Shown here: positions 52,151 to 61,480 of the stretch, in pieces
Numbering within the stretch: the first letter of the stretch is position 1
Layout: each line of letters opens with the position of its first letter
Assembly (NCBI GenBank): GCA_039964455.1
Contig: JBDVXK010000021.1
Coordinates: 124,001-188,000, forward strand
Direction of reading: 5' to 3'
From: CALJFL01 sp039964455
GTDB lineage: Bacteria; Pseudomonadota; Gammaproteobacteria; Pseudomonadales; Halieaceae
Length of the DNA stretch: 64,000 bases
The notes under the pieces: generated by a model
What the model saw: the letters and a program-made list of their open reading frames with translations, nothing else
Database searches by the model: none
Told to the model about the DNA's origin: nothing
Position numbers and translations under genes: made by a program

Positions 52151-52597
52151 TCATACGCCGTTGCGAATTACCAGTCCAATCATGAACAGTAGGTGCAAAC
52201 CAACAGCGATCGTTGTGAGCCGGGATCGAAGCTGCAGGTACCAACCGCTGTGCTCACTGCTGCTGCGTTCGTACCAAAGCGTTGCCAGCTGTCCCAGCAT
52301 GAGCAGGAAGGCACAAACTACCGGCTGCGCCACCAGTACCGCAATGACGGCAAAAACAACAATGCCATTGCTTATCACCAGTCGCAGCAGCTTCGCCGTG
52401 TTCGGCCGATGCATGGCCGAGCCCCAGAGGGTGCCGCCAAGAAAGCACAGAATTGCCAGCGAGTAGACAATAAACCCTCTCAGGGAGAGTGCTGCCAGAT
52501 AATTATCGAGAAACCAGACCCCTAAGGTAAACGCAAGAAATGGCGTAAGACCAGCGTACCCAAGCGCATACATCAACCGTTGCGAACGGCTGGTCAT
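52151..52597 (-). CDS. DUF3429-family membrane protein
   Basis: A 148-residue membrane protein with four or five hydrophobic helices, matching DUF3429: LMYALGYAGLTPFLAFTLGVW, then SLAILCFLGGTLWGSAMHRP and a final helix IAVGLHLLFMIGLVIRNGV. The family has no known function. Its start overlaps the end of the DUF3833 lipoprotein gene by four bases (ATGA), and pairs of this kind recur in marine gammaproteobacteria, so the two likely act together in the envelope. Confidence 0.88.
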   Translation of the reverse strand: MTSRSQRLMYALGYAGLTPFLAFTLGVWFLDNYLAALSLRGFIVYSLAILCFLGGTLWGSAMHRPNTAKLLRLVISNGIVVFAVIAVLVAQPVVCAFLLMLGQLATLWYERSSSEHSGWYLQLRSRLTTIAVGLHLLFMIGLVIRNGV

Positions 52598-53145
52598 TGG
52601 TTAGCAGAATGCCGCTTTATCACCAGAAGGATTTCTCCTACCTGAAAACCGAACTTGACCATGCTCGACTCATTGATCAATACATCGGGATGCACCAGAT
52701 ACATGCGATCATCAATGCGCAAATCCAGTGTCCCATCGCCGTAGGGAATGCGCAGGACATAATCCAGAAACATGCTGTTCCCGGCTATCGTCACCTCACC
52801 TTCGCCCACAACGTCTCCCGCGGTGCCAAGGTAGCGCCCTGGACCGGTTGGCGTGAGTGTCCAGACTCGCCTATCGGTTTCGCCATCATCGAATACGAAG
52901 TCTTCTTCCAGCGTGCCCACACCGTCACGCCAATAGGCTTTAATGTCAGCGTTAAAGCTGCGGATCACTTTGCCAGCCCGGTCTTTGACGACGCCATGGG
53001 CTGAGAGTTGGCCGTCGAAAAACTCCTCAGCCACCAACGCCGGCGTATTGCCCGCGTAATCGTCTACCGTAACGCTGCCGCAACCGGCTAGCATCGCTAC
53101 CAGCGATACAAGAACCAAGCCTGCTAATTTCTTCATCATCCTCAT
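52594..53145 (-). CDS. DUF3833-family lipoprotein
   Basis: A 183-residue lipoprotein: signal peptide with lipobox LAGC, then a lipocalin-like beta barrel of the DUF3833 family (VAEEFFDGQLSAHGVVKDRAGKV, IKAYWRDGVGTLEEDFVFDDGE). Such proteins are outer-membrane-facing and of unknown function. Several ATGs lie together at the start (MRMMKK); an AGGA-containing stretch best suits the third or fourth codon, so the true start may be 53139 or 53136. It is coupled to the DUF3429 gene by a four-base overlap. Confidence 0.85.
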   Translation of the reverse strand: MRMMKKLAGLVLVSLVAMLAGCGSVTVDDYAGNTPALVAEEFFDGQLSAHGVVKDRAGKVIRSFNADIKAYWRDGVGTLEEDFVFDDGETDRRVWTLTPTGPGRYLGTAGDVVGEGEVTIAGNSMFLDYVLRIPYGDGTLDLRIDDRMYLVHPDVLINESSMVKFGFQVGEILLVIKRHSANQ

Positions 53146-53213
53146 CCTGAAACATGCTTAATCATTGATACGATGGACAACCAGCACAAGATCAACGAGT
53201 CCACTGAACAGGC

Positions 53214-53240
53214 AAAAAAAACCCGGCTGGGGAGCCGGGT
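53214..53240 (-). terminator. Rho-independent terminator of the HsaA-like gene
   Basis: On the minus strand an eight-base stem (ACCCGGCT paired with AGCCGGGT, loop CCCC) is followed directly by seven T residues (A run 53214-53220 on plus). It lies 50 bp after the stop of the monooxygenase gene and has the textbook form. Confidence 0.9.
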
Positions 53241-53289
53241 AAGAATAAACCATCTGGGGGGATGTAGATGGTTCGTTTGAAACTGCCAA

Positions 53290-54477
53290 TCAGACAAAAA
53301 AGTCGCTGTTGTCGGTTCCCAGTGAGGTCGCCCCCAGGTTTCGGCCGAAAGACGTAGGATTGTTCGCCACATGCGCCCTTGCGGTGTGGATATCCAGAAA
53401 CCGCTGCTGGATATCGCTGCCGAGGAAAACCGAGCCACCACCAGCTGAAGAGAACAGGCTGTCGACCACGTCGATACAGCGCTCTATCACCAGTGATGCC
53501 TGATATCTGTACTTGATACGGTCCTCTACGGGCACCGGATCACCGTTTCGTACCTGAGAGACCATTTGATCGAAATTTCTGAACAGAACGCACTCAATCT
53601 CGTCCAGCGCATTGATCGCAGAGGCAATACGTTCCTGCGTCCCGGTATCGCCGGCGAGCTTGGTCACATCGCCACTGGCTTTGGACACCACCAGATCGCG
53701 GTACAAATCAAGCGCTGCTTTGCCCGCCCCTATTGCCGGCGTGGATACCACTCGGATAAATAACTGCGCCCAGGGCAGACGGTAAATGTCTGCGCTACTG
53801 CTATCCACACCAGGGTTTGATCCCAGGTACCCGTCTTCAGCCTTGTGAGTGCGATAGTCCGGCACGAACACATCCTCGACAACAATATCGTTGGAGCCGG
53901 TGCCCTGCAGGCCCATCGATTGCCAGGTATCGACAATCTCGTAATCGCTGCGAGGGATAAGGAAGCTGCGGTATCCACCATCGGGACAGATGCCGCCCAG
54001 CAACACCCAGCTACAGTGATCGCAGCCAGAGCTCCAGCCCCAACGGCCACTGAACCTGAAACCGCCCTCCACTTCCTTGACCTTGCCCATTGGCGCATAC
54101 GATGACGAGACACGAGTATGAATATCATCACCCCAGACATCCTGCTGTGCACGCTCGTCCATCAGGGCAAGCTGAAACGCGTGCACCGCGACAATGCCCG
54201 ACGCCCATGCCGTGGACATGCAGCCCTCAGCGATCGCAAGCTGCATGCGAAAGAAATCCTGGGGATCCAACTCGTGCCCACCCCACGCGCGCGGCTGCAG
54301 TGCCAGGAAAAAACCTGCGTCCTGCAGGGCATCAATGTTTGCCTGAGGCACACGGCGCTCGGCTTTAGCCTGTTCAGCATTGGCGCGAAACTGCTCTTGC
54401 AGCCCCACCACCTGTGTATACATTTCGTCGGCGAGTGCTCTTTTGCTGGCAGTGTCAGCTGTCAAAGGTGCGTTCAT
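53290..54477 (-). CDS. Flavin-dependent monooxygenase, HsaA/acyl-CoA-dehydrogenase fold
   Basis: A 395-residue protein of the acyl-CoA dehydrogenase fold, close in length and layout to HsaA and the two-component p-hydroxyphenylacetate 3-hydroxylases. Marks are GGHELDPQDFFRMQLAIAEG, WGWSSGCDHCSWVLLGG, MGLQGTGSNDIVVEDVFVP and the terminal DIHTARAHVANNP. Such oxygenases use reduced flavin from a separate reductase to hydroxylate aromatic or steroid rings. No flavin reductase gene is next to it. AGGAG stands eight bases before the ATG, and a strong terminator follows. A true acyl-CoA dehydrogenase is the alternative. Confidence 0.85.
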   Translation of the reverse strand: MNAPLTADTASKRALADEMYTQVVGLQEQFRANAEQAKAERRVPQANIDALQDAGFFLALQPRAWGGHELDPQDFFRMQLAIAEGCMSTAWASGIVAVHAFQLALMDERAQQDVWGDDIHTRVSSSYAPMGKVKEVEGGFRFSGRWGWSSGCDHCSWVLLGGICPDGGYRSFLIPRSDYEIVDTWQSMGLQGTGSNDIVVEDVFVPDYRTHKAEDGYLGSNPGVDSSSADIYRLPWAQLFIRVVSTPAIGAGKAALDLYRDLVVSKASGDVTKLAGDTGTQERIASAINALDEIECVLFRNFDQMVSQVRNGDPVPVEDRIKYRYQASLVIERCIDVVDSLFSSAGGGSVFLGSDIQQRFLDIHTARAHVANNPTSFGRNLGATSLGTDNSDFFV

Positions 54478-54612
54478 AACGCTTCTCCTGTTAATTTGCT
54501 CGTAGTATTTGCACTTAGGCGCGCTCTTGAATCACTCAAATGAGTGAGGGGCAACCATACAAGGCGTCGATCAGGGCCTTGTCGGGGTTTTGTCGAGATT
54601 TAACTGGTCAGC

Positions 54613-56475
54613 TCACGAGACCGCTGGATAACCCAGCGCGGCAAGCGCATACGCGATCTCCTCAAGGATCACCGGGTCATCGATGGTGGCAGGCATCTTC
54701 CACGACTTGCCATCGGCGATACTGCGCATGGTGCCACGCAAAATCTTGCCAGACCGGGTTTTGGGCAACCGCTCCACAACAGCACACAATTTAAAAGCGG
54801 CAACTGGCCCCACTTGCTCGCGCACTGAAGCGATAGCCTCAGCGACAATATCCCGAACATCGCGACTGACACCTGTGTTCAATACCAGCAAGCCCAGGGG
54901 CAAATGGCCCTTGAGGGAGTCCTCAACGCCAATGACGGCACATTCCGCCACGTCCGGATGCGCTGCAAGTACTTCTTCCAGCGCGCCGGTAGACAAGCGA
55001 TGCCCGGCGACATTAATAACGTCGTCGGTACGGGCCATGACAAATACGTAGTTATTGTCATCGATATATCCCGCGTCACCCGACTCGTAGTAACCGGGAA
55101 AATGCGAAAAATACGCCTCTTGATAGCGCTGGTCCGCGTTCCACAAGGTTGTGAAAGTGCCCGGAGGTAGCGGCGCCTTGATTACCAGCGCACCCATCTT
55201 CCCGGCGGGCAACTGCTGACCGCCCTCATCGAGTACTTGAACATCGTAGCCCGGCACTGCAGGCCCGGTAGAGCCTGGCACAATCGGTAGTAATTCAACC
55301 CCGAGGCAGTTGGCGCAGATTGGCCAACCGCTTTCCGTTTGCCACCAATGATCGATTACCGGTACGTGTAGCTTGTCCGTTGCCCAGGCAAGCGTGTCCG
55401 GGTCACAACGCTCGCCTGCCAAAAACAGCGCGCGCAGCCCGGAAAGGTCATACTTGTCCAGCGCTTCACCGGTGGGGTCCTGCTTTTTAATCGCGCGAAA
55501 TGCCGTGGGCGCAGTAAACAGCACTTTCACATCGTACTCTTCGATAACCCGCCAGAAAGCGCCTGCGTCGGGCGTGCCTACCGGTTTCCCCTCATACAAC
55601 ACTGTGGTGTTGCCATTAAACAGTGGCGCATACACGATATAGGAATGCCCCACTACCCAGCCGACGTCAGACGCGGCCCAGTAGACCTCACCCGGTTTTA
55701 CCCCATAAATATTACCCATGCTCCACTTGAGGGCGACGATACTTCCGCCGGTATCCCGCACCACCCCCTTGGGCTGGCCGGTGGTCCCGGAGGTATAGAG
55801 AATGTAAAGCGGGTGATTCGCGTTGACGCCTACGCACTCTGTGAGCGGCGCGTCGACCATCGCCGTCGCCCAATCAATATCCCGCGCATCCAGCATCGTA
55901 GCGGTCAATTCCGGGCGCTGGAGAATGACGCAGCGATCCGGCTTGTGAGTGGCGAGGTCTACCGCACCATCCAGCAGGGGCTTATAAGGCACCAAACGAC
56001 CTGGCTCGATCCCACAAGAGGCACTGACGATTACTTTGGGCGTGGCATCATCAATTCGTACCGCCAATTCGTTGCTGGCGAATCCGCCGAATACCACAGA
56101 ATGAATGGCACCTAATCGGGCACAGGCCAACATGGCAATAACGGCCTCGGGCACCATAGGCATGTAGATGAGCACGCGGTCACCACTGCCAACACCCTCA
56201 GCCACCAGTACACCGGCAAAACGGGATACCTCATCAAGCAGTTCAGCATAGCTGTACTGGCGCTTGGACTCGGTCACCGGGCTGTCGTAAATCAGGGCGC
56301 ACTGCTGGGCTCGCCCTTGCAGAATATGAATATCCAGAGCGTTGTAGCAGGCATTGGTTATGCCATCCGGAAACCAGCGATAAAAAGGTGGGGTGGCACT
56401 GTCGAGCACGTCCTCAGGCGGGCGAAACCAGTGTATATCAGCTGACGCCTGCTCCCACATTACCGTGTCTACCAT
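54613..56475 (-). CDS. prpE: Propionyl-CoA synthetase PrpE
   Basis: A 620-residue acyl-CoA synthetase of the acetyl/propionyl type. Adenylation motifs are complete: LYILYTSGTTGQPKGVVRDTGG, AASDVGWVVGHSYIVYAPL, WWQTESGWP, and YYESGDAGYIDDNNYVFVMARTDDVINVAGHRL, with the acetylation lysine in TRSGKILRGTMR. The arrangement fits PrpE, which activates propionate for the methylcitrate or methylmalonyl route. The start is set at ATG 56475 with GGGAG upstream; it is divergent from the CYP153 gene by about 160 bp. Confidence 0.9.
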   Translation of the reverse strand: MVDTVMWEQASADIHWFRPPEDVLDSATPPFYRWFPDGITNACYNALDIHILQGRAQQCALIYDSPVTESKRQYSYAELLDEVSRFAGVLVAEGVGSGDRVLIYMPMVPEAVIAMLACARLGAIHSVVFGGFASNELAVRIDDATPKVIVSASCGIEPGRLVPYKPLLDGAVDLATHKPDRCVILQRPELTATMLDARDIDWATAMVDAPLTECVGVNANHPLYILYTSGTTGQPKGVVRDTGGSIVALKWSMGNIYGVKPGEVYWAASDVGWVVGHSYIVYAPLFNGNTTVLYEGKPVGTPDAGAFWRVIEEYDVKVLFTAPTAFRAIKKQDPTGEALDKYDLSGLRALFLAGERCDPDTLAWATDKLHVPVIDHWWQTESGWPICANCLGVELLPIVPGSTGPAVPGYDVQVLDEGGQQLPAGKMGALVIKAPLPPGTFTTLWNADQRYQEAYFSHFPGYYESGDAGYIDDNNYVFVMARTDDVINVAGHRLSTGALEEVLAAHPDVAECAVIGVEDSLKGHLPLGLLVLNTGVSRDVRDIVAEAIASVREQVGPVAAFKLCAVVERLPKTRSGKILRGTMRSIADGKSWKMPATIDDPVILEEIAYALAALGYPAVS

Positions 56476-56637
56476 CAGCTTCTTTCTCCCTGTAAGCTCG
56501 TGCCTCTCAACTGCTTCAGGGGCCTGGTCAAAACCAATGACTGCAAGGTATGCCACTTTGTCGACACTGTCATATCATTGCCCCCGACAGGCACATTAAC
56601 CTACACTGCGATCAGCATCAAAATAAGAGCAAATACC

Positions 56638-57897
56638 ATGAACCAGGCCATACCCACTCACGACCCCAGGCAAGTCGAGCTGGATCCCTATGCGATACCG
56701 CTAAACGAAATAAACGTGGCAAATCCCTTCCTGTTCGAGGCAAATAAACAGGATGCATGGTTCAAGCGCCTGCGTGACGAAGCACCTGTGCACTACTGTA
56801 CCGACAGCCTGTTCGGGCCCTACTGGTCGATCACCCGTTACGAAGACATCATGACCGTAGACACCAACCACGAGGTGTTTTCGTCAGAGCCTTCTATCAC
56901 CATTCGAGATCCAGACCCGGACTTTACCCTGCCCATGTTCATCGCAATGGACAGGCCCAAGCATGACCTGCAAAGGGCCGTAGTTCAGCCAGCCGTGGGT
57001 GCCGATAAGCTGCGCCACTTTGAGCCGATTATTCGCGAGCGCACAATCGGTGTGCTGGATGACCTGCCCGTTGGAGAAACCTTTAACTGGGTCGACAAAG
57101 TGTCCATCGAGCTGACCACCAGGATGCTGGCCACCCTCTTCGACTTTCCGTTTGAGCAGCGACAGAAACTGACCCGCTGGTCCGACGTCGCCACTGCTGT
57201 ACCTGGTATGGGAATCATTGAATCAGAGGAACAGGGGCGTCAGGAGCTGTACGAGTGCCTGCAGATGTTCACCGAACTTTGGAATGAACGCGTCAATGCC
57301 CTGCCTGCCAATGACTTTATCTCCATGCTGGCCCACGGTGAATCCACCCAGAACATGGAGCCACTGGAATATCTGGGTAATCTGCTACTACTCATCGTGG
57401 GCGGCAACGACACCACCCGTAACACCATGTCGGCCAGCGTGCTGGCGCTGCACCAGAACCCCGAACAGTTCGAGAAGATACGGGCCGATCAAAGCCTGAT
57501 ACCCACCATGATTTCAGAGGCCATACGCTGGCAAACACCGCTGGCACACATGCGTCGAACGGCCAAACAGGACTTCGAGTTGAGCGGGCAGAAAATCCGC
57601 GCTGGCGATAAAGTCATTATGTGGTATCAGTCAGGAAATCGTGATGAGCGCTTCTTCGATAGTCCAGATAAGTTCGACATGGAGCGTAAGGATGTGCGCA
57701 AGCACCTGGCCTTCGGCTTTGGCATTCACCGTTGCATGGGCAATCGACTGGCCGAAATGCAACTGAAAATACTCTGGGAGGAGATACTGGAGCGTTTTGA
57801 ACGCATAGAGGTTGTCGGTCAGCCCGAGCGCGTGCCCTCGGTATTCGTTCGGGGCTACAGTGAACTTCCCGTTAAGCTCCACCCACGCAGCAGCTGA
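56638..57897 (+). CDS. Cytochrome P450, CYP153-like alkane hydroxylase
   Basis: A 419-residue P450. The I-helix GGNDTTRNTM, the segment IRWQTPLAHMRRTA, VIMWYQSGNRDE and the haem loop FGFGIHRCMG with cysteine C366 are features of CYP153, the soluble alkane terminal hydroxylases of marine bacteria. It would convert medium-chain alkanes or fatty compounds to primary alcohols with a ferredoxin and reductase encoded elsewhere. Start ATG 56638 is chosen because residues before it look noncoding; no strong ribosome site is seen. It lies next to prpE on the opposite strand and far from the other P450 at 12137. Confidence 0.92.
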   Translation: MNQAIPTHDPRQVELDPYAIPLNEINVANPFLFEANKQDAWFKRLRDEAPVHYCTDSLFGPYWSITRYEDIMTVDTNHEVFSSEPSITIRDPDPDFTLPMFIAMDRPKHDLQRAVVQPAVGADKLRHFEPIIRERTIGVLDDLPVGETFNWVDKVSIELTTRMLATLFDFPFEQRQKLTRWSDVATAVPGMGIIESEEQGRQELYECLQMFTELWNERVNALPANDFISMLAHGESTQNMEPLEYLGNLLLLIVGGNDTTRNTMSASVLALHQNPEQFEKIRADQSLIPTMISEAIRWQTPLAHMRRTAKQDFELSGQKIRAGDKVIMWYQSGNRDERFFDSPDKFDMERKDVRKHLAFGFGIHRCMGNRLAEMQLKILWEEILERFERIEVVGQPERVPSVFVRGYSELPVKLHPRSS

Positions 57898-57965
57898 TAC
57901 AGATTGTCGCTACCTTGACCTGGCGCATACACTGCTGACTCGGCAAAGGTCATAGTGACAAGACC

Positions 57966-60260
57966 ATGACAGATTACGATGATCAGGATACAGACGTTCG
58001 CGCCTCGCATGTGGGAAGGCATACCAGTGAGCGTATTGCGGACGCAATGCGATCGCTGCCTCGAGACCAGTTCATCGAGATGAGCGAGCCGTCCCGCGTA
58101 CAGGGGCGAAGCATTCCTCCAACCAATGCGGTTTCCGAAATACTCGAGCATGCCGATGCTCAGGCGCAACACCGTGTCTTGCAGATTGGTACCGGCGCCG
58201 GTTACGTAGCGGCTCTACTCAGCAAATTGACGCAACAGGTTGTCACGGTAGAAAAAAATCCAGCCATCGCACGCTGCGCGCAAGAGCGCTTCAATAAACT
58301 GGGGCTGGCCAATCTCGTCCTGAGAGAGCAAGACGGCAGCCTGGGTGCTGCTGACCTGGGCCCATTTGACCGCATCTTGGTATCCAGCCCACGCATCAAG
58401 CAAAAGAGCGCCCTGTTGGAGCAGTTGGCTCCGGAAGGCCTGCTGATCGCGCTGGAACAGGGCGAAAACGAAACCCACATATTAACCCGCTATGAATTGA
58501 CGGAATTGGGGGCGCCGGTGCGCAAGGAACTGGCGCTGGTGGATTTTTCGCGCGATTCCGGCATGACCCTACTCGACATGGGCATGGTGGACCAACCTAT
58601 GCTGGCCGAGGCCAGGCGCACTGCCAGAACAAAGAAGCTTCCGGTAATCAATGTACTGCGCGATATGCTGAATATGGAGGACATCACCCTCTATCGTCGG
58701 CTCGCAGAAGAAAACGGAATGCCATTCGCGCCTATTGACGAATTGCTACCCACCGTTCAGCCACTGCTGATGGATGGCTTCTCTCGCAGCTTTCTGGACA
58801 GCCATCACCTTGTGCCTCTGCAAGTGCACGAACACTGTCTACAGATTGCGACAGACGACCCGGACAGCTCGGTAGAAGATATTTATCACATGTATCCCTA
58901 TGAGCGTGTGCAGAAAATCCTGGTAACGCCCAACGATTTCAAGCGCCTGTGGACTACCGTCGAACTGTCACTGCAGGGCGACCTGCACCAGCGTCGGCGC
59001 AGCGACGATGTGACACCCAAGCCGCAGGAAGACCTGCTCAATGTCACCAAGACACGTATTGAAGCCCACCTGATTACCCTGCTTGACGCCCTGCTGCTGG
59101 ATGCAGTGAGCGAGGGCGCCAGCGATCTGCACATCGAAGCCTATAAAGAATATACCCGCATCAGGCTACGGGTTGATGGCGACTTGCACGACCTGACCCA
59201 CTATTCGCTGTCTGCCAAGGAAACCCGGGGACTGGTCAATGTCATCAAGATTCGGGGTGACATGGACATTGCCGAAAAACGCCTGCCCCAGGGTGGCCGC
59301 TCTCAACTGCGCGCGGGCGGCGTGGGCTACGATTTGCGAATTCAGGTGCAACCCTCACTCCACGGTGAAGCGGTAGTCATCCGTCTATTGCCGCAGTCGG
59401 GAAACATTGTAGCCATAGACGATCTCGGCATGGCGCCGGCCATGATGCAGCACTACCGTCGCCTGCTGGACAACCCCTCGGGGCTGGTGCTGGTTGTTGG
59501 ACCTACCGGATCGGGAAAAAGCACCACACTGTACGCCGGGCTTTCTGAGCTCGCCAAGGATGGCCGGCGCAAAGTAATCACCATTGAAGATCCTATCGAG
59601 TACTCCATGGAAGGCATACAGCAAACCTGGACTCGCCCCGATATCGGCTTCAACTTTGCCGATGGTATGCGCTCGTTTGTGCGACAGGACCCCGACGTCA
59701 TCCTTGTGGGTGAAATTCGCGATCAGGAAACCGCTATCGAGGCCATACGCGCTTCGCAGACTGGCCATGTCGTTCTTTCCACCCTGCACTGCAACGATGC
59801 AGTGGACGCGCTGCAACGAATTTACGACCTGAACGTGCACCCCAATTCCATTGCCAGTGAACTCAGTGGTGTCATCGCCCAAAAACTGGCAAAGCGAATA
59901 TGTGATCACTGCAAAAAGGAAGCGGAACCGGATCCGGCGATCACCGCAGAGCTCTTTCCTGAAGGCATACCCAACAGCTTTCGCTGCTTCGAAGGTAGCG
60001 GCTGCGAGCACTGCAACGGCCGAGGCACCCATGGCCGCGTGGCCGTCGTGGAGTATATGCAGGTCAACGGCGAGATTCGCGATGCGATTTCACTACAGTA
60101 TCCGGTGGCACGACTACGCTCCATCGCCTTGGACTCCGGCCTGGCCACCATGCGCGATAGCGCACTGAACCACGTTATCAGCGGCACTATTCCAATGATC
60201 GAACTGCTCAGGGTTCTACCAGCCGATCGTATGGCACCAGAAAAACGCGGGGGCTGGTAG
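57966..60260 (+). CDS. Isoaspartyl-methyltransferase-like / GspE-type ATPase fusion
   Basis: A 764-residue fusion. Residues about 10-200 look like a PCMT (protein-L-isoaspartate O-methyltransferase) domain, with the SAM loop VLQIGTGAGY (71-80) and LPRDQFIEM; the PCMT substrate loop GQTIS is altered to GRSIP. Residues about 205-340 are a GspE-N/MshEN-like segment (LLDMGMVDQPMLAEARRTAR). The rest is a full secretion/pilus extension ATPase: Walker A GPTGSGKST (from 512), Asp box EDPIEY, Walker B DVILVGEIRD, His box GHVVLSTLH and a zinc tetrad C646, C649, C680, C683. No pilin, GspF or GspG genes are near. A MoxR ATPase starts right after its stop. Function unknown; the ATPase resembles PilB/GspE. 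Confidence 0.88.
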   Translation: MTDYDDQDTDVRASHVGRHTSERIADAMRSLPRDQFIEMSEPSRVQGRSIPPTNAVSEILEHADAQAQHRVLQIGTGAGYVAALLSKLTQQVVTVEKNPAIARCAQERFNKLGLANLVLREQDGSLGAADLGPFDRILVSSPRIKQKSALLEQLAPEGLLIALEQGENETHILTRYELTELGAPVRKELALVDFSRDSGMTLLDMGMVDQPMLAEARRTARTKKLPVINVLRDMLNMEDITLYRRLAEENGMPFAPIDELLPTVQPLLMDGFSRSFLDSHHLVPLQVHEHCLQIATDDPDSSVEDIYHMYPYERVQKILVTPNDFKRLWTTVELSLQGDLHQRRRSDDVTPKPQEDLLNVTKTRIEAHLITLLDALLLDAVSEGASDLHIEAYKEYTRIRLRVDGDLHDLTHYSLSAKETRGLVNVIKIRGDMDIAEKRLPQGGRSQLRAGGVGYDLRIQVQPSLHGEAVVIRLLPQSGNIVAIDDLGMAPAMMQHYRRLLDNPSGLVLVVGPTGSGKSTTLYAGLSELAKDGRRKVITIEDPIEYSMEGIQQTWTRPDIGFNFADGMRSFVRQDPDVILVGEIRDQETAIEAIRASQTGHVVLSTLHCNDAVDALQRIYDLNVHPNSIASELSGVIAQKLAKRICDHCKKEAEPDPAITAELFPEGIPNSFRCFEGSGCEHCNGRGTHGRVAVVEYMQVNGEIRDAISLQYPVARLRSIALDSGLATMRDSALNHVISGTIPMIELLRVLPADRMAPEKRGGW

Positions 60261-61364
60261 ATGAGTCAGCAACACAGTAAATCGCAACGATTGCCTGCGG
60301 AGATCATCTACGCCGAAGAACTACAGCGCCTGCGAGATAACGACACAGACCAACGTCCGCCAGGTTGGCTGATTTCGCCAATCGCGATCGAGCGCTTTGT
60401 GCTGGGTGATGCAGAGGCCGATATCAGCCCCAAATTTGTCGCTCCACGAGAAATCGTCACCCGCATTGTTATCGCCCTGGCGACACAGCGCGGCGCCATG
60501 CTGGTAGGCGAACCGGGTACGGCCAAATCCTGGCTGTCGGAACTGTTGTGCGCTGCTATTTGCGACGATTCAACCATCGTTGTGCAGGGCGGCGCGATCG
60601 AAACAGTGCAGCAGCTCATTTACAGCTGGAACTCAGCAATACTGGAGCGTAAAGGGCCGTGCATTGAGGCGCTGATTCCCGGGCCAATTTATCGCGGCAT
60701 GGTCAGCGGCAAGCTGGTGCGTTTTGAGGAAATTGCACGAACCGCACCGGCCTTACAGGACGCGCTGCTGTCCATTCTCTCCGAACGCGCAGTCACCATC
60801 CCGGAGCTCTCCGATCAGGACAGCACACTCTACGCACAGGAAGGTTTCAACCTCATAGGCACCTCCAACACCTCCGATGAGGGCGTCAATGAAATGAGTG
60901 CGGCACTGAAGCGGCGGATGAACTTTGAAACAATCAGGCCCATCAGTGCCATCGAGGATGAGATCGATGTGGTGAGTCGTGAGGCCAAAAAACTGCTGGA
61001 TGCGGCCCGTGTTGACCTGGAGGTAGACGCAGACATCATGCGCGCCCTGGTCACTATATTCCACGAGTTGCGCAACGGGATGTCGCTGGACGGCCGCAGT
61101 ACAGATCGCTTGGCTGGCGCGGTAATGTCGACCGCCGAGGCGGTGTCAGTCGCACACGCCATGGGCATCTATGCATTCTATTATCGGGACGGAGTTATGA
61201 GTGCGGATGACCTGACCGAGTTTCTTGTAGGCGCCGCTGTCAAAGACAATCTGGTTGACCTCAAACGCATGAATCACTATTTCGAGACTGAAGTCACGCG
61301 CAAGCAAGGGCCGGTATGGGAAGCCATTTACAGCAATTGGCAGCGTTTGTTTCACTACCGGTAG
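60261..61364 (+). CDS. MoxR-family AAA+ ATPase
   Basis: A 367-residue AAA+ ATPase of the MoxR type: Walker A GEPGTAKS (83-90), KLVRFEEIARTAPALQDALLSILSER for Walker B and the pore segment, NLIGTSNTSDEGVNEMSAALKRR for sensor 1 and the arginine finger, and a helical lid. MoxR ATPases assemble or remodel metal enzymes and complexes, usually with a von Willebrand A-domain partner. No VWA gene is present here. The start abuts the stop of the PCMT-GspE fusion, so both come from one message and probably act together. Confidence 0.9.
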   Translation: MSQQHSKSQRLPAEIIYAEELQRLRDNDTDQRPPGWLISPIAIERFVLGDAEADISPKFVAPREIVTRIVIALATQRGAMLVGEPGTAKSWLSELLCAAICDDSTIVVQGGAIETVQQLIYSWNSAILERKGPCIEALIPGPIYRGMVSGKLVRFEEIARTAPALQDALLSILSERAVTIPELSDQDSTLYAQEGFNLIGTSNTSDEGVNEMSAALKRRMNFETIRPISAIEDEIDVVSREAKKLLDAARVDLEVDADIMRALVTIFHELRNGMSLDGRSTDRLAGAVMSTAEAVSVAHAMGIYAFYYRDGVMSADDLTEFLVGAAVKDNLVDLKRMNHYFETEVTRKQGPVWEAIYSNWQRLFHYR

Positions 61365-61480
61365 CTATCAGGCTACAGAATCAACAGACAGTACAAAAAG
61401 CAGCACCAGCCCTACCCTACTCGCCCACCAGATTGTCGTATAGTGGCGACATCTTTAATCTGTCGGGAAATGATTGAGTC

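Noticed and set aside
59385..60032. Minus-strand 215-codon frame within the fusion ATPase gene.
   Set aside because: It lies entirely in the Walker/His-box coding region and shows no family features.
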